A stretch of DNA of 53,469 nt from an uncultured Sutterella sp. (lineage in GTDB: Bacteria; Pseudomonadota; Gammaproteobacteria; Burkholderiales; Burkholderiaceae_F): contig CAJKMT010000004.1 of NCBI GenBank assembly GCA_905201055.1, positions 1 through 53,469 of the forward strand. The letters run 5' to 3'. The translations under genes and the position numbers were made by a program. Position 1 is the first letter of the stretch. Every line of letters begins with the position of its first letter. Of the stretch, positions 39,950 through 49,450 are shown in pieces. Under the pieces are notes generated by a model. That model did not search any database, was not told the origin of the DNA, and saw nothing but the letters and a program-made list of their open reading frames with translations.

Positions 39950-42040
39950 ATGACCAGTTTGTTAGTGGAATTGCAAACCGAAGAGTTGCCGCCGAAGGCG
40001 CTGAAGAAACTCTCCGAAGCGTTTGCTCAGAATTTGACAAAGAGCTTGGCCTCTCAGCACTTTTTGGAAGAAGGCAGCCAAACAACCGTTTTCGGTTCTC
40101 CGCGTCGCTTAGCCGCCTTGCTGACTAAGGTTTTAGCCAAGTCGCCTGACCAGGCTTTCAAACAGAAACTTGTTCCCGTGAAGGTGGGTCTTGACGCTGA
40201 CGGCAACCCGACGCCTGCACTGGAAAAGAAGATGAAGGCCTTGGGGATCGTTGCCGATGTGAAGAGCTTAAAGCGCGTCGATGACGGCAAAAACGAACAG
40301 CTCTTTTACGAAGGCATTCGTCCCGGTGTGGCATTGGCTCAAGGTTTACAAACGGCGTTGGATGCAGCAGCTTTTAATCTGCCTATCCCGAAAGTCATGC
40401 ATTACCAGTTGGCTGACGGTCAGACGACAGTGTCTTTTGTGCGTCCTGCCAAGCACCTCGTGGCGCTTTATGGTGACGAGGTGGTGCCTGTGAGCCTTTT
40501 GGGGCTTAGTGCAGATCGTGTGACAAGTGGTCACCGTTTCCACACTCAAGGCTTGATCTCTTTGCGTACGGCCGATGGCTATGAAGAGCAGATGATGACC
40601 GAAGGCAAAGTGATGCCCTCTTTTGCCAAACGCCGCGAAAAGATTGTGCACGACGTCACCGAAGGGGCTCGCGAGATTCATGGCGAAGCGATCATGCCTG
40701 AGGATCTGATTGATGAAGTGACTGCTTTGACCGAGTGGCCTGTGATTTATCAGTCCTCTTTTGAAGAAGAGTTCCTCAAGGTGCCGCAGGAATGCCTGAT
40801 TTTGACAATGCAGCAAAATCAAAAGTACTTCGCGGTGCAGGATGAAAAGGGACGCCTGATGAATCGCTTCTTCCTGGTTTCTCAATTGGAAGCCAAGGAC
40901 GGCGGTGAAGCCATCAGCTCCGGTAACGCCCGCGTGGTTCGTGCCCGTTTGGCAGATGCTAAGTTCTTCTATGATCAAGACCGTCTGCAAACGCTTGAAA
41001 GCCGCATTGCTCTTTTAAAGAATGTGGTTTATCACAATAAGCTTGGTACTCAAGCCGAACGCGTTGAGCGCGTCAAGGCGATTGCGGCCAAGGTGGCTGA
41101 TTTAATCGGTGCAGATCGCGATAAAGCGGTGCGCGCGGCGCAGCTCGCCAAGGTTGACCTCTTAACGCAAATGGTTGGCGAATTCCCCGAACTGCAGGGC
41201 ATCATGGGCGAATACTACGCTTTGCATGACGGCGAAAGCGAAGAAGTGGCACTGGCTATTCGCGAACACTATCAACCGCGCTTTGCAGGCGATGCATTGC
41301 CCTCAACGCCTGTGAGCCTCGCCGTTGCATTAGCCGATAAGCTTGAAACGCTCTCCGGTCTTTTCGGTATCGGTCAAATGCCCACCGGCGATAAAGACCC
41401 GTTTGCTTTGCGTCGCCACGCTTTGGGCGTTTTGCGCATGCTGATCGAAAAACGCTTAAATGTCGCGATTACCGACTTGGTCAATATCGGCTACGAAGCC
41501 ATGAAGGAAGTGGCCAACATTAAAGACGCTCGCGATGAGCTCTTGGCATTCTTTGAAGATCGCCTGCGTGTGATGTTTAAAGATAAAGGCTACAGCGCCC
41601 AGGAAGTCGATGCAGTGCTTGCCACCCATCCGACGACTGTTTTGGACGTGCCTGCCCGCCTTGAAGCCGTGCGCGCCTTTGGCGAGCTGCCTGAAGCCGA
41701 AGCATTGGCTGCAGCCAATAAGCGTATCGGCAACATCATCAAGAAGTCGGCTCCTGAAACCGATGCGGTGGATGAAGCGCTCTTTGATTCCGATGCAGAA
41801 AAAGCACTCTACAGCGCTTTGTGTGAAGCCGAGCCTCGTGCCAAGGCTGATTACGAAGCAGGCCGCTATACCGAGCTTCTGAAGAGTCTTGCACCGATGA
41901 AGGCGCCGGTGGACCGCTTCTTTGAAGACGTAATGGTTAACGTGGAAGATGCAAAAGTTCGGGCCAACCGTCTGGCACTTTTGTGGCGTTTACACCGTAC
42001 AATGAACATGGTGGCCGAGCTTTCTCGTTTGGCAAAGTAA
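39950..42040 (+). CDS. glyS: Glycyl-tRNA synthetase beta subunit
   Basis: The 696-residue beta subunit binds and positions tRNA-Gly and contains an HD-like domain and a C-terminal anticodon-binding region (about 570-690). The start MTSLLVELQTEELPPKAL is typical. ATG 39950 is chosen because AGAGG sits nine bases upstream, better than the in-frame GTG at 39944. Family segments such as SVSFVRPAKH-like text (TVSFVRPAKHLVAL) and LTLQQNQKYF-like LTMQQNQKYFAVQD are present. Length is normal. Confidence 0.97.
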   Translation: MTSLLVELQTEELPPKALKKLSEAFAQNLTKSLASQHFLEEGSQTTVFGSPRRLAALLTKVLAKSPDQAFKQKLVPVKVGLDADGNPTPALEKKMKALGIVADVKSLKRVDDGKNEQLFYEGIRPGVALAQGLQTALDAAAFNLPIPKVMHYQLADGQTTVSFVRPAKHLVALYGDEVVPVSLLGLSADRVTSGHRFHTQGLISLRTADGYEEQMMTEGKVMPSFAKRREKIVHDVTEGAREIHGEAIMPEDLIDEVTALTEWPVIYQSSFEEEFLKVPQECLILTMQQNQKYFAVQDEKGRLMNRFFLVSQLEAKDGGEAISSGNARVVRARLADAKFFYDQDRLQTLESRIALLKNVVYHNKLGTQAERVERVKAIAAKVADLIGADRDKAVRAAQLAKVDLLTQMVGEFPELQGIMGEYYALHDGESEEVALAIREHYQPRFAGDALPSTPVSLAVALADKLETLSGLFGIGQMPTGDKDPFALRRHALGVLRMLIEKRLNVAITDLVNIGYEAMKEVANIKDARDELLAFFEDRLRVMFKDKGYSAQEVDAVLATHPTTVLDVPARLEAVRAFGELPEAEALAAANKRIGNIIKKSAPETDAVDEALFDSDAEKALYSALCEAEPRAKADYEAGRYTELLKSLAPMKAPVDRFFEDVMVNVEDAKVRANRLALLWRLHRTMNMVAELSRLAK

Positions 42041-42060
42041 TTTTTGCGTAAGCAAACTTC

Positions 42061-42091
42061 TGCGAAAGGCTCCGCTTCGGGGCCTTTCGCA
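42061..42091. other. Hairpin between glyS and plsC
   Basis: TGCGAAAGG (42061-42069) pairs with CCTTTCGCA (42083-42091); the two arms are perfect and the GCTCCGCTTCGGGG loop can extend the stem. No T run follows, so a weak or Rho-assisted terminator, or an mRNA processing site, is more likely than a strong terminator. Confidence 0.5.
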
Positions 42092-42106
42092 TTAATGGAA
42101 ATAAAA

Positions 42107-42865
42107 ATGTCTGCAATCCGCGGTTGGATTTATTACCTTGTGTTGGCGGTGACGTTAGTGCCGCTCGCGCTCGCTTTGATTATTCTCTACCCGGCTTCGT
42201 TGTCGCTTCGCTATTCTTTAGCGACAAGTTGGGCTCGATTCATGCTCAAAATGGGAGAAACCATTTGCGGCATGCGTTACCAATTTAAGGGATTGGAGAA
42301 TTTTCCGACTGACGGAACCTCTGTTTTAGTACTCTCAAAGCATCAGTCCGCTTGGGACGTTTTTGCGCTTGGGGGAATGATTCCTCATCAAACAAGCTTT
42401 GTTTACAAGAAAGAGCTGCACTATGTGCCGGTGTTCGGTCAAGCCTTGGCCACTCTTCACATGATGGCTATTGACCGCAAAAAGGGCACCAGAGCTTATG
42501 AACAGTTCTTGCGCCAGGGACAGGACTTTTTAAAGCACGGATGGTGGCTTGCCATGTTTCCTGAAGGAACACGAACCGCTCCCGGTCAGATGACTCACTA
42601 TAAGTCGGGCGGCGCTCGTTTTGCGGTGGCAACCGGCACTCCCATTATTCCTATCGCGCTTAATTCCGGCGAATGTTGGCCGAGAAATTCCATTTCTAAA
42701 AAGCCCGGTTTGATTACCGTTTCGGTAGGCCCCATGATTCATACAGAAGGGCGAACCTTTGAAGAAGTGCAGACAGAGCTTGTCGCCTGGATTGAAGGGG
42801 AGATGCATGTCATTTCGCCCGATCTTTATCAGGGAAAAATCACGAACGAATTTGAAGGCCAGTAA
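42107..42865 (+). CDS. plsC: 1-acyl-sn-glycerol-3-phosphate acyltransferase (PlsC-like)
   Basis: The product of about 252 residues makes phosphatidic acid from lysophosphatidic acid in the inner membrane. An N-terminal membrane helix (about 10-35) precedes the acyltransferase motifs: HQSAWD (HX4D, motif I), the acceptor-site segment near MMAIDRKKGTRAYEQF, FPEGTRTAPG (motif III) and the proline-containing VPIIPIA-like TPIIPIALNSGE (motif IV). ATG 42107 (MSAIRGWIYY) follows GGAAATAA; the frame is open from 42044. It lies beside glyQS, as in Burkholderiales. Confidence 0.92.
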   Translation: MSAIRGWIYYLVLAVTLVPLALALIILYPASLSLRYSLATSWARFMLKMGETICGMRYQFKGLENFPTDGTSVLVLSKHQSAWDVFALGGMIPHQTSFVYKKELHYVPVFGQALATLHMMAIDRKKGTRAYEQFLRQGQDFLKHGWWLAMFPEGTRTAPGQMTHYKSGGARFAVATGTPIIPIALNSGECWPRNSISKKPGLITVSVGPMIHTEGRTFEEVQTELVAWIEGEMHVISPDLYQGKITNEFEGQ

Positions 42866-42973
42866 AAAATCACGACGCTACGGTGATTTCTGCCGCTAAA
42901 TAATTTTTGCCTCAGTCGTTTGAAAAAATGCTACTGTGGGGAAAAGGGTTGTTTTTTGTTTCTGAAGGCCAAT

Positions 42974-43822
42974 GTGAAACAGCTTTCATTTGATTTCTTT
43001 AATGATCTTCTTAAGGAAAAGCGTCCTGAGAATAACGGCACACTGAAAAAAGAACCTCAGGTGTCAAAGGGCTTTTCACGCCCTGAAAAAAATCCTGCAT
43101 CTGCAAAAAAGGACTTTGACCTGACTCCGGTTTTTTCTTACCGCTTAGAGCGCGCCAAACGCAAAACAGTGGGTTTTATCGTTGATGAAAGAGGAGTGAC
43201 GGTAAGGGCGCCGCAGTGGGTGTCAGTTAAAGAAATTGAAAAGATGCTTCAGGAAAAAGAAGGATGGATTCAAAGAAAACTCTCGGAATTTGAGCACTGG
43301 CAAAAAGAAATCGGCATACAGACCGTGCATTTTGTCGATGGTGCCACCATCCCCTATCTCGGTCGGCCGATGACCATACGCTTGGATCCTTCTGCCCGAT
43401 CAGTCTTTCTTTCTGAGGATAAGAACGGCCCGGTACTTATTGTCAACACCCCCAAAGACACCCAGGAAGAGCGTGTCAGAGATTGGGTTCAGGTGTGGTT
43501 TAAGAAAGAAGCCGAACGTTATATGGGCGAGCGCATCCGAGCGATCTCCAGTCAGGCTTTGGTGAGCTTTTGCGGTTGGGGATTATCAGGTGCTAAAGGA
43601 CGCTGGGGCTCCTGCAGCGCTGACCGACGCATCAGGCTTAACTGGCGTTTGATTCATTTGGCTCCCAACCTTATTGATTATGTGATTGCCCACGAATTGG
43701 CGCATTTGGATGAAATGAACCACAGTCCTCGTTTTTGGAAACGGGTGGGAGAAATCTATCCGGACTATGAAAACGCCAGGCGTGCGCTTAAAGGGGTTTA
43801 TATGCCTACGTTACCGTTCTAA
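42974..43822 (+). CDS. YgjP-like metallopeptidase (M48-type fold)
   Basis: A protein of about 282 residues with the zinc motif AHELAH (HExxH) near 235, followed by a distal His in MNHSPRFW, as in the YgjP/DUF45 family. The KGRWGSCSADRRIRLNWRL segment is a family hallmark. The protein is predicted cytoplasmic and its substrate is unknown. GTG 42974, with GAAGG just upstream, is preferred over a TTG at 42920. Its last codons overlap the convergent rsmA by 4 bp. Confidence 0.85.
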   Translation: MKQLSFDFFNDLLKEKRPENNGTLKKEPQVSKGFSRPEKNPASAKKDFDLTPVFSYRLERAKRKTVGFIVDERGVTVRAPQWVSVKEIEKMLQEKEGWIQRKLSEFEHWQKEIGIQTVHFVDGATIPYLGRPMTIRLDPSARSVFLSEDKNGPVLIVNTPKDTQEERVRDWVQVWFKKEAERYMGERIRAISSQALVSFCGWGLSGAKGRWGSCSADRRIRLNWRLIHLAPNLIDYVIAHELAHLDEMNHSPRFWKRVGEIYPDYENARRALKGVYMPTLPF

Positions 43823-44601
43823 GCTGTTTGAGCCAGGGCAACAAAGGCTTCAACGCTTAGGGCTTCAGCGCGCAGCGCCGGATCAACGCCCGCTTTTTTA
43901 ATTTCTTCTTCGGTCAGAATTTTTGAAAGCGCATTGCGAAGCGTTTTGCGCCGCTGATTAAATGCCGCAGCCACAATCGCAGAGAAGCGTTCAGCATCCA
44001 CGGGTATCAGCTCTTCGAGCTTTTTAGGAACCATGCGCACAATGGAACTCGTTACCTTCGGAGCAGGAGTAAAGGCGCCGGGAGGTACGTCAAACATCTT
44101 TTGCATCCGGTAGCGATACTGCAGCATCACCGATAAGCGCCCGTACACTTTGCTGCCGGGCGCTGCAACCATGCGGTCGACCACTTCCTTTTGAAGCATA
44201 AAATGCTGATCAATCACACGGTCTGCTACGCTCATTAAGTGAAAAAGCAGGGGGCTGGAAATGTTGTAGGGGAGGTTGCCCACAATTCTGAGCGCCTCAC
44301 CCGGATGAACTGTCGTCCAGTCCAATTTCAGGGCATCGGCTTCAATGAGTGTCAGGAGGGTATCGGGAAAGGTTTCCTTGAGCCACGCGGCAAGGTCTCG
44401 ATCGATTTCAATGGCCGTTGCGTGTCCCGCATCGGCGATCATCTTTCGGGTAAGGGCTGCCTGACCCGGGCCGATTTCCACAACGGTTTGACCGGGCTTG
44501 GCATCGATTGTGCGCGCGATGCGTTCAATCCAATGCTCATCGTGCAGGAAGTTCTGTCCGAAGCGCTTGCGAGCACGGTGCCCGGCTAATCCGTTTTGCA
44601 T
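43819..44601 (-). CDS. rsmA: 16S rRNA adenine dimethyltransferase (KsgA/RsmA)
   Basis: This 260-residue SAM-dependent enzyme dimethylates A1518 and A1519 of 16S rRNA. The N-terminal RARKRFGQNFLHDEHWIERI is the classic start region. The SAM-binding EIGPGQAALTRKM and the catalytic NLPYNISSPLLF (NLPY motif) follow, and PAPKVTSSIVRM closes the core. It is last in a minus-strand series lptD-surA-rsmA; pdxA, which sits between surA and rsmA in Escherichia coli, is absent here. Confidence 0.97.
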   Translation of the reverse strand: MQNGLAGHRARKRFGQNFLHDEHWIERIARTIDAKPGQTVVEIGPGQAALTRKMIADAGHATAIEIDRDLAAWLKETFPDTLLTLIEADALKLDWTTVHPGEALRIVGNLPYNISSPLLFHLMSVADRVIDQHFMLQKEVVDRMVAAPGSKVYGRLSVMLQYRYRMQKMFDVPPGAFTPAPKVTSSIVRMVPKKLEELIPVDAERFSAIVAAAFNQRRKTLRNALSKILTEEEIKKAGVDPALRAEALSVEAFVALAQTA

Positions 44602-44619
44602 GTCTGTGGCGTTCCTTAA

Positions 44620-45954
44620 TTAGAGTTCTTCGCGGCGAATTTCAACGTAGGCGCGGTCACGCAATTCGCGCTGCCAGTTGGCCGTGGCCTCGGCCATCTT
44701 TCTCTGACGCAGAATCTGTCGGGCCATGTAGCGCATACGCTCATCGTTCATCGCCTCTTCGCGACGTTCCACCACTTGGATGATGTGATAACCGTATTGA
44801 GTCTTGATCGGCTGGCTGATTTCACCGGGTTTGAGGCGATTCATAGCCTCTTCAAAAGCCGGAACCGAGTCGCCGGGCTGCAGCCACCCGAGGTCGCCGC
44901 CGCGCGTAGCGGAGCCGTCAACCGAGTGCAGACGAGCCAACGTGGCAAAGTCTTCCTTCTTATTGATCAGACGATCACGAATGTCATTTAAGCGCTTAAG
45001 AACCGTGCCTTCATCCGTGACGGGGGTGACCGCCATCAGGATGTGACGGGCATGTGTTTGGGTGACAGGGCCGCCCGCCAATTTCGTCTTCACACCGTCG
45101 CGACGAGCGTTGACTTTAACGATGTAGTAGCCGTCGGAGCTCACATTCATCGCCACTTTAGAGGATTGCTGACGGGCTTCGCGCACGGCTGCTGCGAGCG
45201 CCGTAGGCATTTGAGAAAGTGTGCGCCAGCCGAGCTTGCCGCCTTCAAGGGCGTCGGAAGCTTTGGAGAAGCTTGCGGCAAGGGCGCCGAAATCTTCACC
45301 GTCTTGAGCACGTTCGAGGACATCGTCAGCAACGTTTCGGGCGTTATTGAGTTCTTCGGTGCTCATCCCTTCATTGGTCGGAATCCAGATGTGCGAGACG
45401 TCATACTCGATGGTGTCATTGACGTTAAAGCCCGCTTGGTCGGCAAGGAACGCGTCAATTTCGCTTTCGGGAATTTTGATTTCATCATTGACTTCGCGTT
45501 CGCGTAGGCGCTGAGCGATCACTTGTGAGCGGATTTCTTCTCTGAACTGCGGGAAAGTGACACCGTCTAACTGCAGGCGGCGGCGAAGTTCGGCAACGGA
45601 AATCTTATTTTGCTGAGCAATCTGTTCAATGGTGGCGTTAACCACGCCGTCATCAACTCGAATACCGGTTTCGCGTGCCCGTTGAGCCATTGCGCGTTCC
45701 AAAATCAACTGCTCGAGCACCTGGATGCGCAGCTGCTGCATGGGCGGCAATTCAATCTTTTGGCGTCTTAAGTTGAGCGCGGCCGTATGGGTGCGTTCTG
45801 CCAATTCGCCCGTCGTGATAACGTCGTTATTGACAACGGCAACCACCGCGTTCAGAAACTCAGGCTCGGCAGCGGGCTTTTTCGCGCTCGTCTGAGCCAT
45901 ACAAACGCTTGCGGAAAAGGCGGCAAGCAACGCCAAATATTTCATCTTATTCAT
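44620..45954 (-). CDS. surA: Periplasmic chaperone/peptidyl-prolyl isomerase SurA
   Basis: A product of about 444 residues that escorts outer-membrane proteins, including LptD and porins. A Sec signal peptide (MKYLALLAAFSASVCMAQ after a short lead) is followed by the SurA N-terminal chaperone domain (about 40-175; VDDGVVNATIEQIAQQNKIS) and two PPIC-type parvulin domains (about 190-290 and 310-410; GGKLGWRTLSQMP and GGDLGWLQPGDSVP). The start ATG 45954 overlaps the lptD stop codon; ATG 45963 and 45945 are alternatives. Coexpression with lptD is conserved among proteobacteria. Confidence 0.95.
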   Translation of the reverse strand: MNKMKYLALLAAFSASVCMAQTSAKKPAAEPEFLNAVVAVVNNDVITTGELAERTHTAALNLRRQKIELPPMQQLRIQVLEQLILERAMAQRARETGIRVDDGVVNATIEQIAQQNKISVAELRRRLQLDGVTFPQFREEIRSQVIAQRLREREVNDEIKIPESEIDAFLADQAGFNVNDTIEYDVSHIWIPTNEGMSTEELNNARNVADDVLERAQDGEDFGALAASFSKASDALEGGKLGWRTLSQMPTALAAAVREARQQSSKVAMNVSSDGYYIVKVNARRDGVKTKLAGGPVTQTHARHILMAVTPVTDEGTVLKRLNDIRDRLINKKEDFATLARLHSVDGSATRGGDLGWLQPGDSVPAFEEAMNRLKPGEISQPIKTQYGYHIIQVVERREEAMNDERMRYMARQILRQRKMAEATANWQRELRDRAYVEIRREEL

Positions 45955-48310
45955 AGTAGTCATAAAGTCCGGCAGCTCCGGGTTGATCTGTCGTGGGGCG
46001 GTAGCCCGGGATGGCGCGGCGCAGGCTTTCAAGCGGATCGGATCCGATCGAGCCCAGGCCCGTCAACTCCAACTGTACAAAGAAAGTGGTGTCGTAGCGG
46101 TCGGCGCTGTCCAAAGCGCGCTGTCCGACCAGGCGCAAGGCCCAGCAGTCGGCAACGTATTCGATACCGGCAAGCACTTCCACGGTCTTACCCTCATCAA
46201 GGGCGTAATTGTAGCGTGCCAAGCCGTAGAGCGAATTGGTAAGCGGCCATTGCACACCAAAGTCAATTTGTTTGATTCGGTCTTCTTCAAGAGTGGTGTC
46301 CAGATCGTCATAGCGATAGTACAGGCCGATCACTGAAGAGGGTTTGGGCTGCCAACGAATGCCGGCATTGAGTCGGGTGACGCGGCTGTCTGTAGTGGAG
46401 TACTGAGCCGTCGTTGAAGCAACGATATTTTTGGTCAAATGCGCAGTTACATTGGCAAGGTAATCGCTCTTACTGTCGTAAATGGTCCCCTCGTCATTTC
46501 TCATGCCCTTTCTGACCCACTCTTTCCAATCGTCAGCGGTATAGCGGTTTAGTGCAACCTTTTGGTCAGAGAAGTAAAAACGCTGACCGATTGAAGCGCT
46601 TAACCATTCAAAACCGGTTTTGCGATCCAAATAGCGCGAGGTCAAAATCAAAGACAAGTGATTGGCTTCTGAGACTCGGTCATGCCCCGTGAAGAGGTTC
46701 TCCATAAAGAAGCTGCCGAAACTTAAGTCCGCATAGGAGCTGTCAAAGACCGGCATCTTGCTTTGGTCACGGTAGGGGGTGTAGACGTAGAAAATTCTCG
46801 GCTCAAAAGTTTGAGTGGCTTCCTGACCGAACCACGATGAGTCGCGTTCGAAAATGAGGCCGGTGTCGAGGCTGAAAGTCGGCACAATAAAGCTCGAATT
46901 CTTTTCATAGCCGACAGTCTTGCGGAAATCGCGATCCAAACTGCCAAGACCTGTGAGGCTATAGGAGACACCCGTCAGCATGGCTTTCGGAGTGATAAAC
47001 CAAGAGGAGCCTCTCATCGGATAGGCCACGGAGTGATTCATGTAGAAGCGATCACCCTCGGGTTTGTATTCATTGTCACGGTGCTTGAAGCGAGTCGCTT
47101 CCAAAACACTCGAAATTTCAAACCCGTGGAAGTCCGCGTAATAGGCATTCCATTGGAATTCCGGCACTTTTTCGTACGGACGGTCAATCGGGTCGTGATG
47201 GTCACGATCAAGGACCTGATTCTTACGTACGCTTAAACTTGCTTTCCAGAAATCCTTCCCGTAGCTCACAGAGAAGTCCTGCGGCAAAACGGAATAATCA
47301 CCTTCAGTGAGATTGCCTGAAAAGTCATTGAGGTAGTCACCGTCGCTTGCGCGGTTGTAGTCCACCAAGAAATCAAAGTTATTCCACTTGGCCCACGCAT
47401 CTACCCGTGCCCCGTAGCGGCTTCTGTCTTCCTCGATGTCATGGGGTAGCCAATCGTAGGTGATGGTACCGCCCATGTTTTCGGTGAGGAAGCGGAACTC
47501 GTTGCCAAGGAGCAGCCCGCGCTTACTCATGATGCGGGGGGTGAAGGTGTAGTCGTAGTTCGGCGCAATGTTCCAGTAAATGGGCTGAGCGTAATCAAGC
47601 CCCAAGTCGGAACTCATGCCGAAAGTCGGCAAAAGCAGACCGCTTTGACGCTCAGAGCCCACCGGGAAGAAGGCGTACGGGGCACCCAATACGGGCAAGC
47701 CCGCCAGGTGGAAACTCATATCGTGCGCCGTCGCAATGTTGGTGGTCTCATCAATGGTGAGGGTGTCGGCTTCAATCCACCACGCTTTGCTGCCGGGTTT
47801 GCAGGTTGAAAGTGTTGCCTGGCGCAATTGCGTGGACTGACCGCTTTCAAATCGCGCATACTTGCCTTTGCCTTGGATTCGTCGGGCACTGTACTCATAG
47901 GCGACATCTTGCATTTCGCCCGTTTCTGTTTCAATTTGATAGTTGAGTTCCGGTCCTTCGAATCGCACTCCGGCGCGAGACACCATCGCGTTGCCCTTTA
48001 CGTCAACCACATCGGTCGATTGTGTATAGGTGATGTTGTCGCCTCGGATGACGGTGCCGGCACGGCGCACTTCGGCGTCGCCCTTGAGAATAATCTGATC
48101 GTCGGTTGTCTCCATATGATCAGCGGAGACAAAACTTACGCTGTTGTCATTGACTACTTGAGACGAGTCACTGAGAGCGCCTGCGGTACGAAGACGCACA
48201 CCATCGTTGGCCTGCGCATGGGCATAAGCCGAGCAGGCAAGCGCGCATGCCAGGCTCACGATTTTGAGCGCAGGCAGACCTGCCTTGGATTTAGGAAGAA
48301 ATTCCGACAT
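45947..48310 (-). CDS. lptD: LPS assembly outer-membrane protein LptD
   Basis: The 787-residue protein inserts lipopolysaccharide in the outer leaflet. A signal peptide (MSEFLPKSKAGLPALKIVSL, with a hydrophobic run ending AHAQ) precedes an OstA-like N-terminal beta-jellyroll (about 55-185; NITYTQSTDVVDVKGNAMVS) and the large LptD barrel (about 290-740). A FFPVGSERQSGLLLPTFG segment marks the plug entry. Two Cys residues (in the jellyroll end and the barrel) may form the disulfide. The stop overlaps the surA start. Confidence 0.95.
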   Translation of the reverse strand: MSEFLPKSKAGLPALKIVSLACALACSAYAHAQANDGVRLRTAGALSDSSQVVNDNSVSFVSADHMETTDDQIILKGDAEVRRAGTVIRGDNITYTQSTDVVDVKGNAMVSRAGVRFEGPELNYQIETETGEMQDVAYEYSARRIQGKGKYARFESGQSTQLRQATLSTCKPGSKAWWIEADTLTIDETTNIATAHDMSFHLAGLPVLGAPYAFFPVGSERQSGLLLPTFGMSSDLGLDYAQPIYWNIAPNYDYTFTPRIMSKRGLLLGNEFRFLTENMGGTITYDWLPHDIEEDRSRYGARVDAWAKWNNFDFLVDYNRASDGDYLNDFSGNLTEGDYSVLPQDFSVSYGKDFWKASLSVRKNQVLDRDHHDPIDRPYEKVPEFQWNAYYADFHGFEISSVLEATRFKHRDNEYKPEGDRFYMNHSVAYPMRGSSWFITPKAMLTGVSYSLTGLGSLDRDFRKTVGYEKNSSFIVPTFSLDTGLIFERDSSWFGQEATQTFEPRIFYVYTPYRDQSKMPVFDSSYADLSFGSFFMENLFTGHDRVSEANHLSLILTSRYLDRKTGFEWLSASIGQRFYFSDQKVALNRYTADDWKEWVRKGMRNDEGTIYDSKSDYLANVTAHLTKNIVASTTAQYSTTDSRVTRLNAGIRWQPKPSSVIGLYYRYDDLDTTLEEDRIKQIDFGVQWPLTNSLYGLARYNYALDEGKTVEVLAGIEYVADCWALRLVGQRALDSADRYDTTFFVQLELTGLGSIGSDPLESLRRAIPGYRPTTDQPGAAGLYDYYE

Positions 48311-48348
48311 GAAATGAATGAATTAGGTTCGTCAAACAGTACCCGCCC

Positions 48349-48354
48349 ATTATA
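48349..48354 (-). promoter_or_regulatory. -10 box of the lptD-surA-rsmA operon
   Basis: On the minus strand TATAAT (preceded by GGC) lies 39 bp ahead of the lptD start. No standard -35 box sits at 16-18 bp, so the call rests on the perfect hexamer and position. In the opposite direction, TTGCCG (48377-48382) and CATAAA (48400-48405) at 17 bp are a candidate amgK promoter. Confidence 0.5.
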
Positions 48355-48430
48355 GCCGATGCGTTTGGCGCTCTTGTTGCCGCGTGCGATAATTTCGGCC
48401 ATAAAGTTGTAAGCAATTAACGAGGAAAGT

Positions 48431-49441
48431 ATGACAGATCGTCAAAACGAGCGGCACGAGTGGCTTGCGTCAATCGCTAATCAATACGAATTGGATCTGG
48501 CAAGTGAAACTGTGGCCAGTTCCGATGCCGGATTCAGAAGCTACTATCGGGTGAAAACTCTGAACGGAAACTCCTTCATTGTGATGGATGCTCCGCCCGC
48601 CCACGAAGATGTGCGGCCTTTCGTTCGGGTGACGTCGCTTTTTGAGAAAGCTGAGCTCACCGTCCCGCATGTTTACGAGAAAAGTGAAGACAAGGGCTTT
48701 TTACTTCTTGACGATCTTGGCGACAAAACTTATCTGAGTGTGCTCAATGAGGACAATGCTCGGGAGCTTATGGAAAAGGCAATCGATGCGCTCGTGAAGT
48801 GGCAGAGTATTTCCGAGCCGGGTGTTTTGCCCGAGTACGACCGCACTTTACTGTCTCGTGAATTGTCGCTTTTTCCTGAATGGTACATCGGCAAACATCG
48901 GGGCAAGACGCTCGATGAGCGACAAAGCGCACTTTTAAAAGTTTGTTTCGAACGCATTCTTCAGAATAACCTCGCGCAAGCCAAAGTCTTTGTGCATCGA
49001 GACTACATGCCGCGAAACCTCATGGTGATGAAATCAGGCGGCCCGGGCATTCTCGACTATCAGGATGCGGTTTACGGTCCTGTGTCCTACGATATTGCCT
49101 CACTTTTGCGCGATGCATTTATCAGCTGGGGTGAAACGTTTGTCATTGATATGACGATTCGTTATTGGGAAAAGGCACGAAAGGCCGGAATTCCTGTGCC
49201 CGAAGATTTCGGCGTGTTCTGGAAAGACGTTGAATGGATGGGACTGCAGCGTCATCTTAAGGTCGCCGGTATTTTCGCGCGTCTTTATTATCGTGACGGC
49301 AAAACGAAGTATCTGGAAGATACCCCGCGTTTTATTAACTACATTCGACAAACCGCCCATCGCTACGATGAGCTCAAAGCACTGCTTTTCCTGGTTGACC
49401 AGATTGAAGACAGTGTGCCGCAATACGGCTACACCTTTTAG
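48431..49441 (+). CDS. amgK: N-acetylmuramate/N-acetylglucosamine kinase (AmgK)
   Basis: The 336-residue aminoglycoside-phosphotransferase-fold kinase has the catalytic loop VHRDYMPRNLMV (HxDxxxxN) and the metal-binding ILDYQDAVYGPVSYDIASLL. Together with the downstream murU it forms the AmgK-MurU cell-wall recycling route, which makes UDP-MurNAc directly from MurNAc and bypasses de novo synthesis and fosfomycin. The pair is also next to lptD in Pseudomonas, which supports the assignment over an antibiotic kinase. GAGGAAAG precedes ATG 48431. Confidence 0.88.
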   Translation: MTDRQNERHEWLASIANQYELDLASETVASSDAGFRSYYRVKTLNGNSFIVMDAPPAHEDVRPFVRVTSLFEKAELTVPHVYEKSEDKGFLLLDDLGDKTYLSVLNEDNARELMEKAIDALVKWQSISEPGVLPEYDRTLLSRELSLFPEWYIGKHRGKTLDERQSALLKVCFERILQNNLAQAKVFVHRDYMPRNLMVMKSGGPGILDYQDAVYGPVSYDIASLLRDAFISWGETFVIDMTIRYWEKARKAGIPVPEDFGVFWKDVEWMGLQRHLKVAGIFARLYYRDGKTKYLEDTPRFINYIRQTAHRYDELKALLFLVDQIEDSVPQYGYTF

Positions 49442-49450
49442 GAGAAGAGT

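Noticed and set aside
48431..49441. Aminoglycoside resistance kinase
   Set aside because: The phosphotransferase fold is shared, but the coupled MurU gene and lptD neighbour point to AmgK.
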